DNA from: JAJUFS01 sp964599565
Lineage (GTDB): Bacteria; Pseudomonadota; Gammaproteobacteria; Natronospirales; JAJUFS01
Assembly (NCBI GenBank): GCA_964599565.1
Contig: CAZRFE010000091.1
Location: 1-8,207 of the forward strand
DNA length: 8,207 nt
Direction of reading: 5' to 3'
The notes below the pieces were generated by a model that was not told the DNA's origin, ran no database searches, and saw nothing but the letters and a program-made list of their open reading frames with translations. The first letter of the stretch is position 1. Every line of letters begins with the position of its first letter. Both the position numbers and the translations under genes were made by a program. Below are positions 1 to 6,195 of the stretch, in pieces.

Positions 1-377
1 GTTGCGTCGACGACTTCACGAAGAAACCCTTCATCTTCATCCCAGTCGCCTTCGTATTCGGCAAGGTTGCGGCGCCGGTGAGCAAGATCAAACAGCCGCC
101 ACGCGCTGGATTCGTACCCGAGCGTGTGGGGCAGGCATTGAAAGACGATATAGCGGCTGTCCGAGCGGTAACCGCAGTTTCGTAATGCGGCAAGGGCGAG
201 GCCATGTGCTGCGTTGTAGGCGAGATCGAAGCGGCTCGCGTAGGACAAAGCTGCGTTGGCGGCGTCATGCAGGCGCATTTCCGCGAAGTGGATCATGCGC
301 CGTACATCATCAACGTTCGCGGGTTCGGCTTTCAGTTGCCGCGCTTTCTCAAGATTTTCCAGGGGACCCATTGCCAT
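1..377 (-). CDS. HEPN-domain protein of an MNT-HEPN pair (SAV_6107-like), partial at window edge
   Basis: Translating the minus strand from ATG 377 gives 125 residues with no stop before the window edge, so the 3' end is missing. The start is well supported: AAGGAGG lies 3 bases upstream of the ATG. The gene overlaps the last 29 bases of the nucleotidyltransferase gene (which ends at 349), indicating translational coupling in one operon. The protein is all-helical in character, with a conserved-looking RFDLAYNAAHGLALAALRNCGYR block (about residues 49-71, quoted here in parts: RFDLAYNAAH, then GLALAALRNCGY) and a RRRNLAEYEGD block at 101-111. This matches my memory of HEPN proteins of the SAV_6107 type. 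In known MNT-HEPN pairs the HEPN member is the RNase-like toxin and the nucleotidyltransferase its antidote. Here the HEPN motif reads R-N-x3-Y (R103, N104, Y108) rather than the classical R-x4-6-H. The toxic role is inferred from family and context. Confidence 0.8.
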   Translation of the reverse strand, partial: MAMGPLENLEKARQLKAEPANVDDVRRMIHFAEMRLHDAANAALSYASRFDLAYNAAHGLALAALRNCGYRSDSRYIVFQCLPHTLGYESSAWRLFDLAHRRRNLAEYEGDWDEDEGFLREVVDA

Positions 378-957
378 CGACCTCCTTGCCGATGAGATGA
401 ATGCGCGGCGCGTTCAGCACGCGCTGCAGGAACCTTGTTTCACTTCGCTTGCGCTCGAAATCCGCCGATGAGTAAAGCGTGGGATTGACTGGTCGTTCCA
501 GTTCCGCACATTCATCCAGTTGCGCCAGGATCTCTGTATAGCCAAGCCGGTCCGATATCACCATCAGGTCGATGTCGCTGCCAGCGTGGTCATCGCGCCT
601 TGCGACCGAACCATAGATGAATGCCGATTCGATCTCGCCTGCGAGCGGTGCCAGCGCGTTGCGCAGCACGTCGGCCACGCCGGCGGTTTTCGTCACCAGC
701 GCGCGCAATTCCTCGAACACGATGGAGGCGGCATCAGCCTGGTAGTGCACCTGGTTGCCGAGGCGCAGGCGAGTCACAAGACCGGCTGAAACCAGCCGGT
801 CCAGTTCGCGGCGTACCGTGCCGCTGCCGACGCCCGCGAGCATGACGATGCGGTTCAGATGAAAACTCTGGCCTGGATGCGTGAACAACAGGCCGAGAAC
901 CCGCGCCTGGGTACGAGTGAACAACGCATCGGTGAGGCTGGTCCTGGTTGCGCCCAT
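349..957 (-). CDS. Winged-helix/minimal nucleotidyltransferase (MNT) regulator-antitoxin
   Basis: From ATG 957 this encodes 202 residues. The N-terminal part (about 13-75, from FTRTQARVLGLLF to GNQVHYQAD) is a winged helix-turn-helix. The C-terminal part is a minimal nucleotidyltransferase with the signature GSVARRDDHAGSDIDL: G116-S117 and the acidic pair D128 and D130. Proteins of this architecture are usually encoded next to a HEPN gene, as here, and the HEPN start lies inside this gene. In studied MNT-HEPN systems the MNT protein adenylylates its HEPN partner; whether this one does is unknown. The third metal-binding carboxylate expected further on appears as Asn in RPVNPTLY (N158). The frame stays open upstream to a TTG at 993 and to ATGs at 978 and 966. 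Those codons lie in a promoter-like element (TTGATA at 993-988, TATCAT at 970-965) and in the operators, so ATG 957 is preferred and would give a leaderless message. The HTH probably binds the two upstream palindromes and represses its own operon. Confidence 0.85.
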   Translation of the reverse strand: MGATRTSLTDALFTRTQARVLGLLFTHPGQSFHLNRIVMLAGVGSGTVRRELDRLVSAGLVTRLRLGNQVHYQADAASIVFEELRALVTKTAGVADVLRNALAPLAGEIESAFIYGSVARRDDHAGSDIDLMVISDRLGYTEILAQLDECAELERPVNPTLYSSADFERKRSETRFLQRVLNAPRIHLIGKEVDGNGSPGKS

Positions 958-964
958 ATTGGGC
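952..964. promoter_or_regulatory. Operator copy 1, palindrome GCCCATATTGGGC
   Basis: A 13-bp near-perfect palindrome (GCCCA, 3-base centre, TGGGC) lies between the -10 hexamer and the inferred transcription start of the MNT-HEPN operon. It is identical in sequence to the second copy 21 bp away. A bound winged-helix protein here would block open-complex formation or promoter escape. The operator function is inferred from position and symmetry. Confidence 0.65.
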
Positions 965-993
965 ATGATAAGGCCCATATTGGGCACTATCAA
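965..993 (-). promoter_or_regulatory. Sigma70-type promoter of the MNT-HEPN operon
   Basis: Read on the minus strand, TTGATA (993-988) and TATCAT (970-965) are separated by exactly 17 bases. Each hexamer differs from the sigma70 consensus at one position. Transcription would be expected to start about 7 bases past the -10, at or next to base 957, the A of the chosen ATG. No Shine-Dalgarno sequence precedes any of the possible ATG codons, which fits leaderless initiation. The promoter sits in the gap after the XRE-DUF805 gene. Confidence 0.65.
973..985. promoter_or_regulatory. Operator copy 2, palindrome GCCCATATTGGGC
   Basis: This is an exact repeat of the palindrome at 952-964, shifted by 21 bp, which is two helical turns, so both dimers would sit on the same DNA face. 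It fills the spacer between the -35 and -10 hexamers of the MNT-HEPN promoter. The arrangement predicts tight autorepression, probably by the wHTH-nucleotidyltransferase encoded just downstream. Confidence 0.65.
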
Positions 994-1008
994 TACGACG
1001 CGCTCGGT

Positions 1009-1548
1009 TCAGGTTCCGGACCTCGCGCCTTCCGCGTCGCCGGTCGTCCTGCCTTCCATCGCGAGCATGACGAAAACCGGCACAAACCCGAAGGGCACCA
1101 GGAACAGCAGCTGCCACCACCCGCTGTGGCCGACGTCGTTGAGCCTTCGCGTGCCCGCGGCGAGCAGCGGCACGAGCAGTATCAGCATCACGACCTGGTA
1201 CGCCTTTACATGGATGACCGTGGCAATCGCCGCCGCGATGAGCACGAACAGCAGGAACCACCAGTACTCCGCCCGCGTTGCCGTGCCCGAGAAATCCGCG
1301 AACCTGGTGAAGGCCGTCTTCACGGCCTCGAACGGCGCGGTGCGTTCATCGGTCGCGGGCAGGATCAGCTCGTCCGGCGCGACGCCGAAAACCGCCGCCA
1401 GCGCACGCACCGATTCAATGGATGCATTGCCGCTGCGTTCCAGGCGTTGCACCGTTCTCAGGTTGAGTCCGCAGGCATCGGCGAGCTGCTCCTGCGACCA
1501 GTGCCTTGCGGTGCGCAGCATCTTCACGCGTTCTGCATTGATCTTCAT
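1009..1548 (-). CDS. XRE-type HTH protein fused to a DUF805 membrane domain
   Basis: This encodes 179 residues from ATG 1548, chosen because GGAGAG lies 4 bases upstream; the frame continues to 1593 but without a better site. Residues about 7-60 form an XRE-type helix-turn-helix (RTARHWSQEQLADACGLN, then RTVQRLERSG). Residues about 77-165 match DUF805: FADFSG..TRAEYWWF at 83-98, three hydrophobic segments (about 96-112, 116-132 and 145-163), and the signature RRLNDVGHSGWW at 134-145. DUF805 proteins are small inner-membrane proteins of unknown function. The fusion implies a membrane-anchored DNA-binding regulator whose signal and target are not shown by the sequence. It lies directly upstream of the MNT-HEPN promoter on the same strand, so some read-through is possible. 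Confidence 0.88.
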   Translation of the reverse strand: MKINAERVKMLRTARHWSQEQLADACGLNLRTVQRLERSGNASIESVRALAAVFGVAPDELILPATDERTAPFEAVKTAFTRFADFSGTATRAEYWWFLLFVLIAAAIATVIHVKAYQVVMLILLVPLLAAGTRRLNDVGHSGWWQLLFLVPFGFVPVFVMLAMEGRTTGDAEGARSGT

Positions 1549-1680
1549 CGGCTCTCCTGCCGGTCTGCCCCAGTGCGCGCAACGATATCCCAACGAACGG
1601 CGCGGGGGTTACGACAATCCAGCGACAGCGATGCGACAGCAGCAAAGCATTCCCTGGCATTGACAATCGAGCCACGCCAC

Positions 1681-1953
1681 TCACCGGCCGTCGCATTCCT
1701 TGATGTACGCATCCTGCAACGCTTCCAGCTGATCGTGTTCGTCACCCATCCGCGAGCCGAAGAAGTGCGCCACTTCGCCCGCGAACAGTTCCGCGGCAGT
1801 GGCGAGGCCGGCCGCCTTCAGGAGTGAACGCCGCGAGACTTCACCGCCGCCTTCCTCGTGGATCACATCCGAAAGCGCGATGCACAGGCCGTGCAGCGTA
1901 TAAGAAGAGTGCGACGGCCGAAGCGGCCAGGATGAAGGTTTCTCGCTGTTCAT
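1681..1953 (-). CDS. Small uncharacterised protein with an internal RR-containing hydrophobic stretch
   Basis: This encodes 90 residues from ATG 1953, with a weak GGGAAG site about 7 bases upstream. I do not recognise the family. The N-terminus is polar (MNSEKPSSWPLRPSHSSYTL), followed by a helical acidic stretch with EEGGGE. Residues 40-59 read SRRSLLKAAGLATAAELFAG, resembling a twin-arginine signal motif. It lies about 40 residues in and the hydrophobic run is short and ends in acidic residues, so export by Tat is doubtful. The C-terminus (GDEHDQLEALQDAYIKECDGR at 70-90, given here as GDEHDQLEALQ and DAYIKECDGR) is charged and helical. Codon use matches the GC-rich neighbours, which supports a real gene. 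It is separated by 132 bases from the XRE-DUF805 gene on the same strand. Confidence 0.55.
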   Translation of the reverse strand: MNSEKPSSWPLRPSHSSYTLHGLCIALSDVIHEEGGGEVSRRSLLKAAGLATAAELFAGEVAHFFGSRMGDEHDQLEALQDAYIKECDGR

Positions 1954-1969
1954 GTCTTTGCTTCCCTGC

Positions 1970-2044
1970 GTAGGAGCGGCTTCAGCCGCGATCCGTAGGA
2001 GCGACTTCAGTCGCGATTTGTAGGAGCGGCTTCAGCCGCGATTC
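1970..2044. repeat. Three tandem REP-type hairpins, 25-bp period
   Basis: Three units begin at 1970, 1995 and 2020, exactly 25 bp apart. Copies 1 and 3 share the core GTAGGAGCGGCTTCAGCCGC followed by GAT. Copy 2 carries two changes, G to A at unit position 10 and C to T at position 17. These bases pair in the stem (GCGGCT with AGCCGC), so the hairpin is kept. This marks selection on, or recent dispersal of, a structured element. Such REP units are usually intergenic and mobilised by REP-associated (RAYT) transposases; none is encoded here. They lie between the 3' end of the Cox-like gene and the start of the small minus-strand gene. Confidence 0.88.
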
Positions 2045-2070
2045 TTCCTTCCCGTCACCCGCGCCAGCGT

Positions 2071-2328
2071 TCACTGCACCCGGCCGTAAACCGGCCCGTC
2101 TTCCCGCACCCCATATCCCGACCCGGAATCCTCCACCACGCACCGCGAGGCCAGCGCGGCCACGTTTACAAACCGGTGCCGGCCGATCTTGATGGCTGGC
2201 AGGTAGCCCCGGTCCAGCATGCCTCTTATTACGCCCACCTCCACGCCCACCAGTTTGGCGAAGCGTTCCTTCGACATCACGGGAACCTGTATCAACAGGG
2301 CGAGCGGGGGCGTGCCGGAACGTTCCAT
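2071..2328 (-). CDS. Cox/excisionase-like small DNA-binding protein (phage regulator)
   Basis: This encodes 85 residues from ATG 2328. That start has an AGGAG site 10 bases upstream, whereas the longer GTG start at 2349 has none. Residues about 18-60 (VMSKERFAKLVGVEVGVIRG, then MLDRGYLPAIKIGRHRFVNV) form a MerR/excisionase-like winged HTH: a recognition helix, then the basic wing IKIGRHR. I recall similar short proteins in filamentous and P2-like phage control regions, divergent from an XRE repressor, which is the arrangement here. The likely role is a Cox-type repressor or directionality factor acting on the shared intergenic region. The acidic, Gly-rich tail (EDSGSGYGVREDGPVYGR) is unassigned. 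The exact phage family cannot be fixed from this window. Confidence 0.75.
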   Translation of the reverse strand: MERSGTPPLALLIQVPVMSKERFAKLVGVEVGVIRGMLDRGYLPAIKIGRHRFVNVAALASRCVVEDSGSGYGVREDGPVYGRVQ

Positions 2329-2340
2329 GTCGGCTAGACT

Positions 2341-2383
2341 CCTGATCACTTTGAATCACATTGCGTCACGCTTTATACGTCAC
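2341..2383. promoter_or_regulatory. Divergent operator region with phased TCAC repeats and a candidate repressor promoter
   Basis: TCAC occurs at 2346, 2356, 2366 and 2380, with spacings of 10, 10 and 14 bases. The middle two are part of a 10-bp direct repeat TTGnnTCAC (2351-2359 and 2361-2369). On the plus strand TTGAAT (2351-2356), 17 bases, then TATACG (2374-2379) could form the promoter of the XRE repressor gene, placing its start near 2386. The repeats overlap this spacer, as expected for operator sites bound by the repressor or the Cox-like protein. The promoter match is moderate (4 of 6 in each hexamer). Confidence 0.45.
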
Positions 2384-2437
2384 GTGTTGTACTTCGCGTG
2401 AAGCACCTTCGAGAAAAGTATAACGAGGAAACTGGAA

Positions 2438-2692
2438 GTGTCAACCGTTGCAGAAAGGATTCGTATGGTTCGTGAGGCTCATGAACTGAGCCAGTCGGCG
2501 TTCGCGACCAGGATCGGTATTTCAGTGCGAACCATACATACGCTGGAGTACCGAGGAACGTCGGCGAGCGTTCAGATCGTCGCTGCCGTCGCGGAGCAGT
2601 GGCCGGAATATTCGTACTGGCTGTTGACCGGGAAAGTGAATTTGAAGGTGGGCCAAACGAAGCCGAAGAAAACGCAGAAATATGCTGGCTAG
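2438..2692 (+). CDS. XRE-family phage-type repressor
   Basis: This encodes 84 residues with a GTG start, preceded by GAGGAA 7 bases upstream. Residues about 5-60 hold a helix-turn-helix of the XRE/Cro-CI kind: ERIRMVREAHELSQSAFATR, then IGISVRTIHTLEYRG. The block WPEYSYWLLTGK (54-65) is a hallmark I associate with small prophage repressors of pseudomonads and relatives. The tail is strongly basic (KVGQTKPKKTQK). There is no peptidase or oligomerisation domain, so it is not a LexA-cleavable CI type. It is divergent from the Cox-like gene across 109 bases containing phased repeats, so it probably represses that gene and itself. It is also the nearest upstream gene, on the same strand, to the nuclease-ATPase cassette, 113 bases away. 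Control of the cassette by this repressor is possible but unproven. Confidence 0.82.
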   Translation: MSTVAERIRMVREAHELSQSAFATRIGISVRTIHTLEYRGTSASVQIVAAVAEQWPEYSYWLLTGKVNLKVGQTKPKKTQKYAG

Positions 2693-2805
2693 GTTTTTGT
2701 ATCTCATACCCTCCGGCCGTTATTGTTTGTCAATCTGCCAAGGGGACAGCCGCCTCTAATAGTGGTAATTTTCCCTGAAACAACGGCAGCCGAGCGGGAG
2801 GGGGG

Positions 2806-3948
2806 ATGATCGACCCGGCAAGCCAGACCAAACTAAAAGAGGCAATCGCAGATTGCATAAGCACCGATCATGGGGTGTTAGATGCACTTCGAGAAGAGAT
2901 TCGCCCGCTGAAGAGCGCTACACACCGTATTCAGCCTCGCGCAACGACATCAATTTCGCTGGTCGGAACCGATGGTGGTAACAACCAACTCCAGTTTGAC
3001 CCCTTCCTAATTCAGTTAGTCCGGGTGGTGGATAGCAGCAACAACGAGTACTGCCTGGAAGCGGTCTCGCCTACGACCCCGATTCTTAAGCTAAACGAAC
3101 GTCAGTTCGCAGCTGATGGATCTGCGCGGACGGCATTGGGCGAGATGATGTCCTTTCTGGGCGTAGATGGCTTGCCGACGCTCTCCCATATGATTCGACC
3201 GACGGGCAAGGGTAAGCCGGTTTCACCCAGCTGGGTGCAGGTCTATCGCGAGCTGATCGAATGGGCCATCTTGTTCGCCATCCTCAGGAAAGACTTCGGA
3301 ACCGATACCCTGATCGTTTGCGACGGTCTATTGCGCAGCAAGGTCTTCGCGAAGGACCTTTTCCAGCGTCTGCTCCAAGGCATGAAGGACCGCATCGATG
3401 CGCAGTGGAATAAGAGCCGCCGCCGCGTGTACCTGGCAGGTGTCGCCAAACACAGCAAGGTGCTCTCACGATATCGTCTCGCTATGACCCTTGAGGAGGT
3501 GCTTCAGACCGATTATCCAGCCTACGTAGAGGTACCACGTGATGTGGAGGAGAAGGCCTACGTGTGGTCGGAATTCGCACGAGGTGATGATCGTGCTGAT
3601 GAGGGTGGAGAAATCAACAAGTTCGTTGGTGGCAAGATGTTCCTCGTCAAGTTCGGAACCCATCGTCGGGATCCTATATGGCCCGTGGATATTTTTGTGC
3701 CGCAAGTCCGAGACTCGCAGACCATTCTCGGCTCAATGCTCGCCGATGCGATCAACGGATTCCCAGTGCCGCATTACCCCCGCTGTCTGCAAAAGGCACA
3801 TGAAAATGCGGCGCTGGTCGATTTCGATTTCGACATCCTGCAGGACTTCATCTACGAAGGTGTTCGGTCGAGTCTTGGTGACGACGCGGAAACATTGGAC
3901 GCCTTTCAACTTCAGGATGCTGATCCGGCACAGCGCCGGTACAGTTAA
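2806..3948 (+). CDS. nurA: NurA-domain DNA nuclease
   Basis: This encodes 380 residues, with a very strong ribosome site (GGGAGGGGGG directly before ATG 2806). NurA nucleases have an RNase H-like fold, cut single- and double-stranded DNA from 5' ends, and work with the HerA pump encoded next door. Visible motifs are SLVGTDGGNNQ (51-61, first catalytic Asp D56), YRELIEW (147-153, acidic E151), LIVCDGLLRSK (169-179, D173), AGVAKHSKVLSRY (211-223), and the C-terminal FPVPHYPRCLQKAHENA (319-335), which corresponds to the Y/P-rich, AH-containing end of the NurA domain (H332). All are present and in the usual order, so the enzyme looks active. The length is within the usual range. It is followed after 9 bases by the HerA-type gene, which has its own GGGGG site. 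It lacks any sign of an Mre11-Rad50 neighbour, so a housekeeping recombination role is less likely than defence; that last point is inference. Confidence 0.87.
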   Translation: MIDPASQTKLKEAIADCISTDHGVLDALREEIRPLKSATHRIQPRATTSISLVGTDGGNNQLQFDPFLIQLVRVVDSSNNEYCLEAVSPTTPILKLNERQFAADGSARTALGEMMSFLGVDGLPTLSHMIRPTGKGKPVSPSWVQVYRELIEWAILFAILRKDFGTDTLIVCDGLLRSKVFAKDLFQRLLQGMKDRIDAQWNKSRRRVYLAGVAKHSKVLSRYRLAMTLEEVLQTDYPAYVEVPRDVEEKAYVWSEFARGDDRADEGGEINKFVGGKMFLVKFGTHRRDPIWPVDIFVPQVRDSQTILGSMLADAINGFPVPHYPRCLQKAHENAALVDFDFDILQDFIYEGVRSSLGDDAETLDAFQLQDADPAQRRYS

Positions 3949-3957
3949 GGGGGCGAT

Positions 3958-6069
3958 ATGGCAGCGATTCAGCTCTTTCCTAAGGAACAGGTCGTCGGGA
4001 TCTTCCGAGGTTTCCAGCAAGGAGGAATGGAATTCCACGCCGACCTAGTTTTACCGTACCGGAACGAGTTTCAGAACATCCCGATGCACGGCCAGTTTCT
4101 CCTCGTTCAACTAGAAACTCCTGATGAAGCCGTGTTAGGTCGCATTGTTTCATTTTCCTCAGAGGGAAAACTGTCTTTTGGGTCAGGTGAGGAATTTAAC
4201 ATTCGTGCAGTCCGCGAAGACAGACCCGTTCCAGAAGATCTTCGCGAGCAGTATCTGAAGTACCGGGTGAATATCCGTGTGCTTGGTGTACTGCGGCGAA
4301 ATGGTAAAGGACTAACCTTCGTCCCCTCTCATCGCCGACTTCCTCATGTTGGTAGCAAAGTAGCATTTCCGAGCGACGACGTGCTTCGTGATATCGCCGG
4401 GCACAATATCGAGGGCGTGTCCATCGGGCATCTGGCATTCGGGGAGTACATCTACGCTGCGGGAAATAAGTCATTCGAGTCGCAAGAATGGATGCAAGTG
4501 GTTAACCCGGAGGTGTCGGTACGTTTCCCAATCGAGTCACTGGTATCTCGTCGTAGCTTCATCTTTGCTCGTGCCGGCTTCGGTAAGTCCAACCTCAACA
4601 AATTACTTTTCTCAAAGCTCTACGAGACGACACCGGTGGTTACCAAAAGAGCGGGCAAACATGTACCGGTCGGCACGGTGATTTTTGATCCGGACGGTGA
4701 ATACTTCTGGCCTGACGACAAAGGGCGTCCTGGGTTATGCGATGTTCCCGCGCTGGAGGATAAAGTCGTTGTTTTTACTGACAGGAAAAATCCAAGTTCC
4801 TTCTATCAATCGTTTGTGGCTGGCGGTATCAAGCTAGATATTCGCCGTTTACGCCCGAGCGATGTGATTTCGATCGCGCTTGGTCCAGAACGACAGGAGC
4901 AACAGAACGTCCGAAAGTTGCGTGGGCTTCCACAAGATCGATGGGAATCGCTAGTCAATTTAATTGATGTCAATGGCAATACGACGCCTCTCGAAGACGT
5001 TTGCCGCCTGCTCGACCTCGATGCGCAGCGACAGGAAGCAGAAGCCTTAGCGGCCAGAGGTAACATGACCGCGATCGTAAAGATGCTGCACGACAAGAGC
5101 AGCCAGCTCATGGACATGCTTGTTCACGCGCTCTCAGAGGGAAAGCTGTGTGTTATTGATGTATCCCAGATGCGTGGTGGGCAATCGTTGGTTCTCTCCG
5201 GTCTGATTCTTCGTCGCATCTTTGATCGGAATCAACAGGAGTTTACCGCAGCAGATCCGAAAACAATCCCGACCATCGCTGTCGTCGAAGAGGCTCAATC
5301 GGTACTCAATGAAAATGCTCCGGCCGCGGAACCTTATATCGCTTGGGTAAAGGAAGGTCGTAAATATGATCTGGGAGCGCTACTGATCACGCAGCAGCCA
5401 GGCAGCATCCCCGTTGAGATACTCAGTCAAGGCGACAATTGGTTTATCTTTCATCTGTTGTCTGCAGCGGATCTCGCATCTCTAAAGCGAGCTAATGCTC
5501 ATTTCAGTGACGACCTATTAAGTTCGCTCCTAAATGAGCCCATTCCTGGTCAAGGCGTATTTTGGAGCTCGGTAGGAGGCAAGCCATATCCGATAAGCCT
5601 TCGTGCCTTGTCATTCGAGAAGATGTTCTCAATGCGCGACCGGGACTACGGGCAAGCAGCTGGTCAGACCTATGCTCAAACGCTGCGTACAATTTTTTCG
5701 TCGGTAATAAGGCAAGGTGCGGCGGCAGATCAAGTGCCCGATCGTGGTGTGTCATCTATTTCATCCCCTATCGATGCAGATGATGTTGAGCCCGTTGACG
5801 TTATGGCAAACATTGAGCTTCAAGCTATCGAGGCTCTAAAATCCAACGCGGAAATAAGAAATAAGATCGAGTCGGACGAAGGGATGCCTTGGTTCGGCAT
5901 CCAAAAATTCTTGATGGATTCCGCTTTAGTGAATGTAGAGGACCCTAAGCAGCTTGCCTATCATTTGCTCCCCAAAGTACTGAATGCTGTTTACGGCGTA
6001 CAAGGGCAGTCTTGGGAAACATTTAAGAATCCTAGTACAGGAAAGACTTGGGTAAGAGTGAGTAAGTGA
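3958..6069 (+). CDS. herA: HerA-type hexameric DNA translocase/ATPase (DUF87)
   Basis: This encodes 703 residues; ATG 3958 has GGGGGCG upstream and lies 9 bases after the nurA stop. The N-terminal part (about 1-140) fits the HerA/ATP-synthase beta-barrel. The RecA-like ATPase core follows: Walker A FIFARAGFGKSN (201-212, K210 and S211), the HerA-typical VIFDPDGEYFW (241-251), Walker B TIAVVEEAQSVL (439-450, E444/E445), and the polar sensor LLITQQPGSIP (475-485). The first residue of the P-loop (usually Gly) is Ala204. A helical insert (about 310-390) and a C-terminal extension after about residue 605 (IEALKSNAEIRNKI, then WFGIQKFLMDSA) have no obvious ATPase role. HerA rings load NurA onto DNA ends and pump DNA into the nuclease. 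The adjacent nurA strongly supports this pairing. Base composition becomes more AT-rich towards the 3' end. Confidence 0.9.
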   Translation: MAAIQLFPKEQVVGIFRGFQQGGMEFHADLVLPYRNEFQNIPMHGQFLLVQLETPDEAVLGRIVSFSSEGKLSFGSGEEFNIRAVREDRPVPEDLREQYLKYRVNIRVLGVLRRNGKGLTFVPSHRRLPHVGSKVAFPSDDVLRDIAGHNIEGVSIGHLAFGEYIYAAGNKSFESQEWMQVVNPEVSVRFPIESLVSRRSFIFARAGFGKSNLNKLLFSKLYETTPVVTKRAGKHVPVGTVIFDPDGEYFWPDDKGRPGLCDVPALEDKVVVFTDRKNPSSFYQSFVAGGIKLDIRRLRPSDVISIALGPERQEQQNVRKLRGLPQDRWESLVNLIDVNGNTTPLEDVCRLLDLDAQRQEAEALAARGNMTAIVKMLHDKSSQLMDMLVHALSEGKLCVIDVSQMRGGQSLVLSGLILRRIFDRNQQEFTAADPKTIPTIAVVEEAQSVLNENAPAAEPYIAWVKEGRKYDLGALLITQQPGSIPVEILSQGDNWFIFHLLSAADLASLKRANAHFSDDLLSSLLNEPIPGQGVFWSSVGGKPYPISLRALSFEKMFSMRDRDYGQAAGQTYAQTLRTIFSSVIRQGAAADQVPDRGVSSISSPIDADDVEPVDVMANIELQAIEALKSNAEIRNKIESDEGMPWFGIQKFLMDSALVNVEDPKQLAYHLLPKVLNAVYGVQGQSWETFKNPSTGKTWVRVSK

Positions 6070-6195
6070 TTTGCGGATACCAGACATGTTCGATCGAAGC
6101 CAATCAAGTCGTTTGGGGCTAGAAGCAGCCCGCCTTGGAACCGTTTAGAACGTTAGTAAGTTGATCTGCTGGATGAGATTTTTAAGGAACGAATC

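Noticed and set aside
958..993. Longer nucleotidyltransferase start at TTG 993 (or ATG 978/966) giving PNMGLIMPNMG
   Set aside because: The codons coincide with a -35/-10 pair and two palindromic operators, and none has a ribosome site. The repeated peptide is a by-product of the repeated operator.
859..1827. Long plus-strand ORF of 322 residues (and the overlapping 260-residue frame)
   Set aside because: It is antisense to the clear XRE-DUF805 and nucleotidyltransferase genes. The His/Arg/Gln-rich product is typical of a shadow frame in GC-rich DNA.
1970..2044. CRISPR array (regular 25-bp period)
   Set aside because: The period is the length of the repeat itself with only 2 bases between units, so there are no spacers. 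The units are REP-type hairpins.
2408..2437. TATAAC (2419-2424) as the -10 of the repressor promoter
   Set aside because: Transcription would start about 7 bases before the GTG and leave out the GAGGAA ribosome site, and no -35 lies at the right distance. The upstream TTGAAT-N17-TATACG is a better candidate.
6086..6148. Short plus-strand frame (20 residues) between herA and the methyltransferase gene
   Set aside because: It has no ribosome site and no recognisable motif, and its length is expected by chance. The 126-bp gap otherwise shows only a weak GGGCT/AGCCC hairpin without a T-run.
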